From NCBI GenBank assembly GCA_030433115.1, contig JAUILH010000028.1, forward strand, positions 1 through 35,941: 35,941 nucleotides of DNA, written 5' to 3'. Below, one piece after another: positions 34,901 to 35,941 of the stretch. Origin of the DNA: Bacteroidia bacterium (GTDB lineage: Bacteria; Bacteroidota; Bacteroidia; Flavobacteriales_D; JAUILH01). How positions within the stretch are numbered: position 1 is the first letter of the stretch; each line of letters starts with the position of its first letter. The notes under the pieces are model-generated. The model ran no database searches, had not been told where the DNA came from, and worked only from the letters and a program-made list of their open reading frames with translations. Position numbers and translations under genes: made by a program.

Positions 34901-35941
34901 ATGGCTAATAACCTAGTAATTGTGGAGTCTCCTGCCAAAGCAAAAACAATTGAAGGCTACCTTGGTAAAGACTTTGTTGTTAAATCGAGCTTTGGTCATG
35001 TGAGAGACCTGGCCAGTAAGAAATTGTCTGTCGACATTGAGAACAATTTCGAGCCGGTTTATGAAGTGTCTACTGATAAAAAATCTCTGGTTAAGGAGCT
35101 GAAGTCATTGTCTAAGAAAGCTGAAACGGTTTGGCTCGCGACGGATGAGGACCGTGAAGGAGAAGCCATTTCCTGGCATTTAAAGGAGGCGCTTGATTTG
35201 GACGAATCCAAGATTAAAAGAATTACATTCAACGAGATCACAAAACCAGCCATTCAAAAGGCGATTGAGAATCCGAGGGGAATTAATGTGCAGTTGGTGG
35301 ACGCCCAGCAAGCAAGAAGGGTGCTGGATAGATTGGTGGGGTTTGAATTGTCCCCTGTCCTCTGGAAAAAGGTGAAACCATCTTTGTCCGCAGGAAGGGT
35401 GCAGTCTGTTGCTGTGAGACTTATTGTGGAGAGAGAGAAGGAGATTCAGGCCTTCAAAGCAACCTCTTCTTATAAGGTAGTTGCTATGATGACCCTTGAA
35501 AGTGGGGAAACACTTAAGGCTGAGTTACCAAAGAAATTTGAAAAGAAGGCAGATGCTGAGACTTTTTTGAATGATGTTTTACAGTCGTCGTTTAAAATTT
35601 CTTCTCTTGAGAAAAAGCCTGCAAAGAAGTCACCAGCCGCACCGTTTACGACCTCTACTTTGCAACAAGAAGCCAGTAGGAAATTGGGCTTCAGTGTGGC
35701 AAGAACCATGTCTGTTGCACAAAAGTTGTACGAATCTGGAAAGATTACTTACATGAGAACAGATTCTGTTAACCTGTCTGATACGGCACTAGAAGGTTGT
35801 AAGAATCAAATCATAAAAGATTACGGTCAGGATTACGCCAATCCCAAGAAATACATGACCAAGAATAAGAGTGCACAAGAGGCGCATGAGGCCATCCGAC
35901 CAACTGATTTGGCCATTAAGAATGCAAGCGATGATGGGGCA
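34901..35941 (+). CDS. topA: DNA topoisomerase I TopA, 5' part (cut by window end)
   Basis: The open frame starts at ATG 34901 and runs off the window edge after 347 codons. The Toprim domain begins LVIVESPAKAKTIEGYLG and contains the metal-binding ATDEDREGEAISWHL. It is followed by DAQQARRVLDRLVGFELSP, the SAGRVQSVAVRLI block and the active-site KITYMRTDS with catalytic Tyr284. TopA relaxes negative supercoils. The C-terminal zinc-finger or basic tail cannot be seen. It is divergent from miaB; near-matches to a -7 box are present upstream but none is exact. Confidence 0.96.
   Translation, partial: MANNLVIVESPAKAKTIEGYLGKDFVVKSSFGHVRDLASKKLSVDIENNFEPVYEVSTDKKSLVKELKSLSKKAETVWLATDEDREGEAISWHLKEALDLDESKIKRITFNEITKPAIQKAIENPRGINVQLVDAQQARRVLDRLVGFELSPVLWKKVKPSLSAGRVQSVAVRLIVEREKEIQAFKATSSYKVVAMMTLESGETLKAELPKKFEKKADAETFLNDVLQSSFKISSLEKKPAKKSPAAPFTTSTLQQEASRKLGFSVARTMSVAQKLYESGKITYMRTDSVNLSDTALEGCKNQIIKDYGQDYANPKKYMTKNKSAQEAHEAIRPTDLAIKNASDDGA

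Overview
The window looks like a chromosomal segment of a Bacteroidota bacterium, most likely from the Flavobacteriia (order Flavobacteriales; genus not determinable by eye). The evidence is gliding and type IX secretion markers (GldC, a GldN homologue, a T9SS type A sorting domain), a Lacal_2735-type small protein, an LptE-like lipoprotein beside a sigma-54 activator and SecG, an FtsZ ending in NNSFLHDNVD, and promoter boxes of the Bacteroidota TTTG / TAnnTTTG type.

Region 1 (1-2006) holds gldC, a GNAT acyltransferase of the OlsB/GlsB type, and engB on the opposite strand. Region 2 (2248-18286) is an almost gapless division and cell wall (dcw) operon: mraZ, rsmH, ftsL-like, ftsI, murE, mraY, murD, a stand-alone MurD C-terminal-domain gene, ftsW, murG, murC, ftsQ, ftsA, ftsZ. 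A strong terminator closes it. Many genes overlap at stop/start codons, and several use GTG or TTG starts. The engB-mraZ spacer carries 10-bp-phased TGGTA repeats in front of mraZ and a mirrored pair facing engB, which resemble MraZ operators.

Region 3 (18290-19258) is an accessory patch. It has two families of related repeats, a small GIY-YIG nuclease gene, and the C-terminal remnant of a SpoIIE-type phosphatase gene. Region 4 (19259-24385) has a YqeY-like gene, a SIMPL-domain protein, a secreted T9SS cargo protein, a 53-residue Lacal_2735-like protein, a histidine kinase/response regulator pair and a lipocalin-like lipoprotein. Region 5 (24404-26566) is a tandem array of five small exported proteins made almost only of a TonB C-terminal-like domain. 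Another copy of the repeat follows, then a gldN homologue with no gldK, gldL or gldM beside it in the window.

Region 6 (28028-34768) is a conserved housekeeping cluster read leftwards: miaB, sigma-54 activator, lptE, a TPR protein and secG, then groES-groEL. The start of topA (truncated by the window edge) faces away from it.

The items most worth follow-up are the orphan MurD C-terminal domain inside the dcw operon, the two-sided MraZ-like operator, the five-gene TonB-CTD array, and the GIY-YIG/repeat patch that abuts a broken gene.
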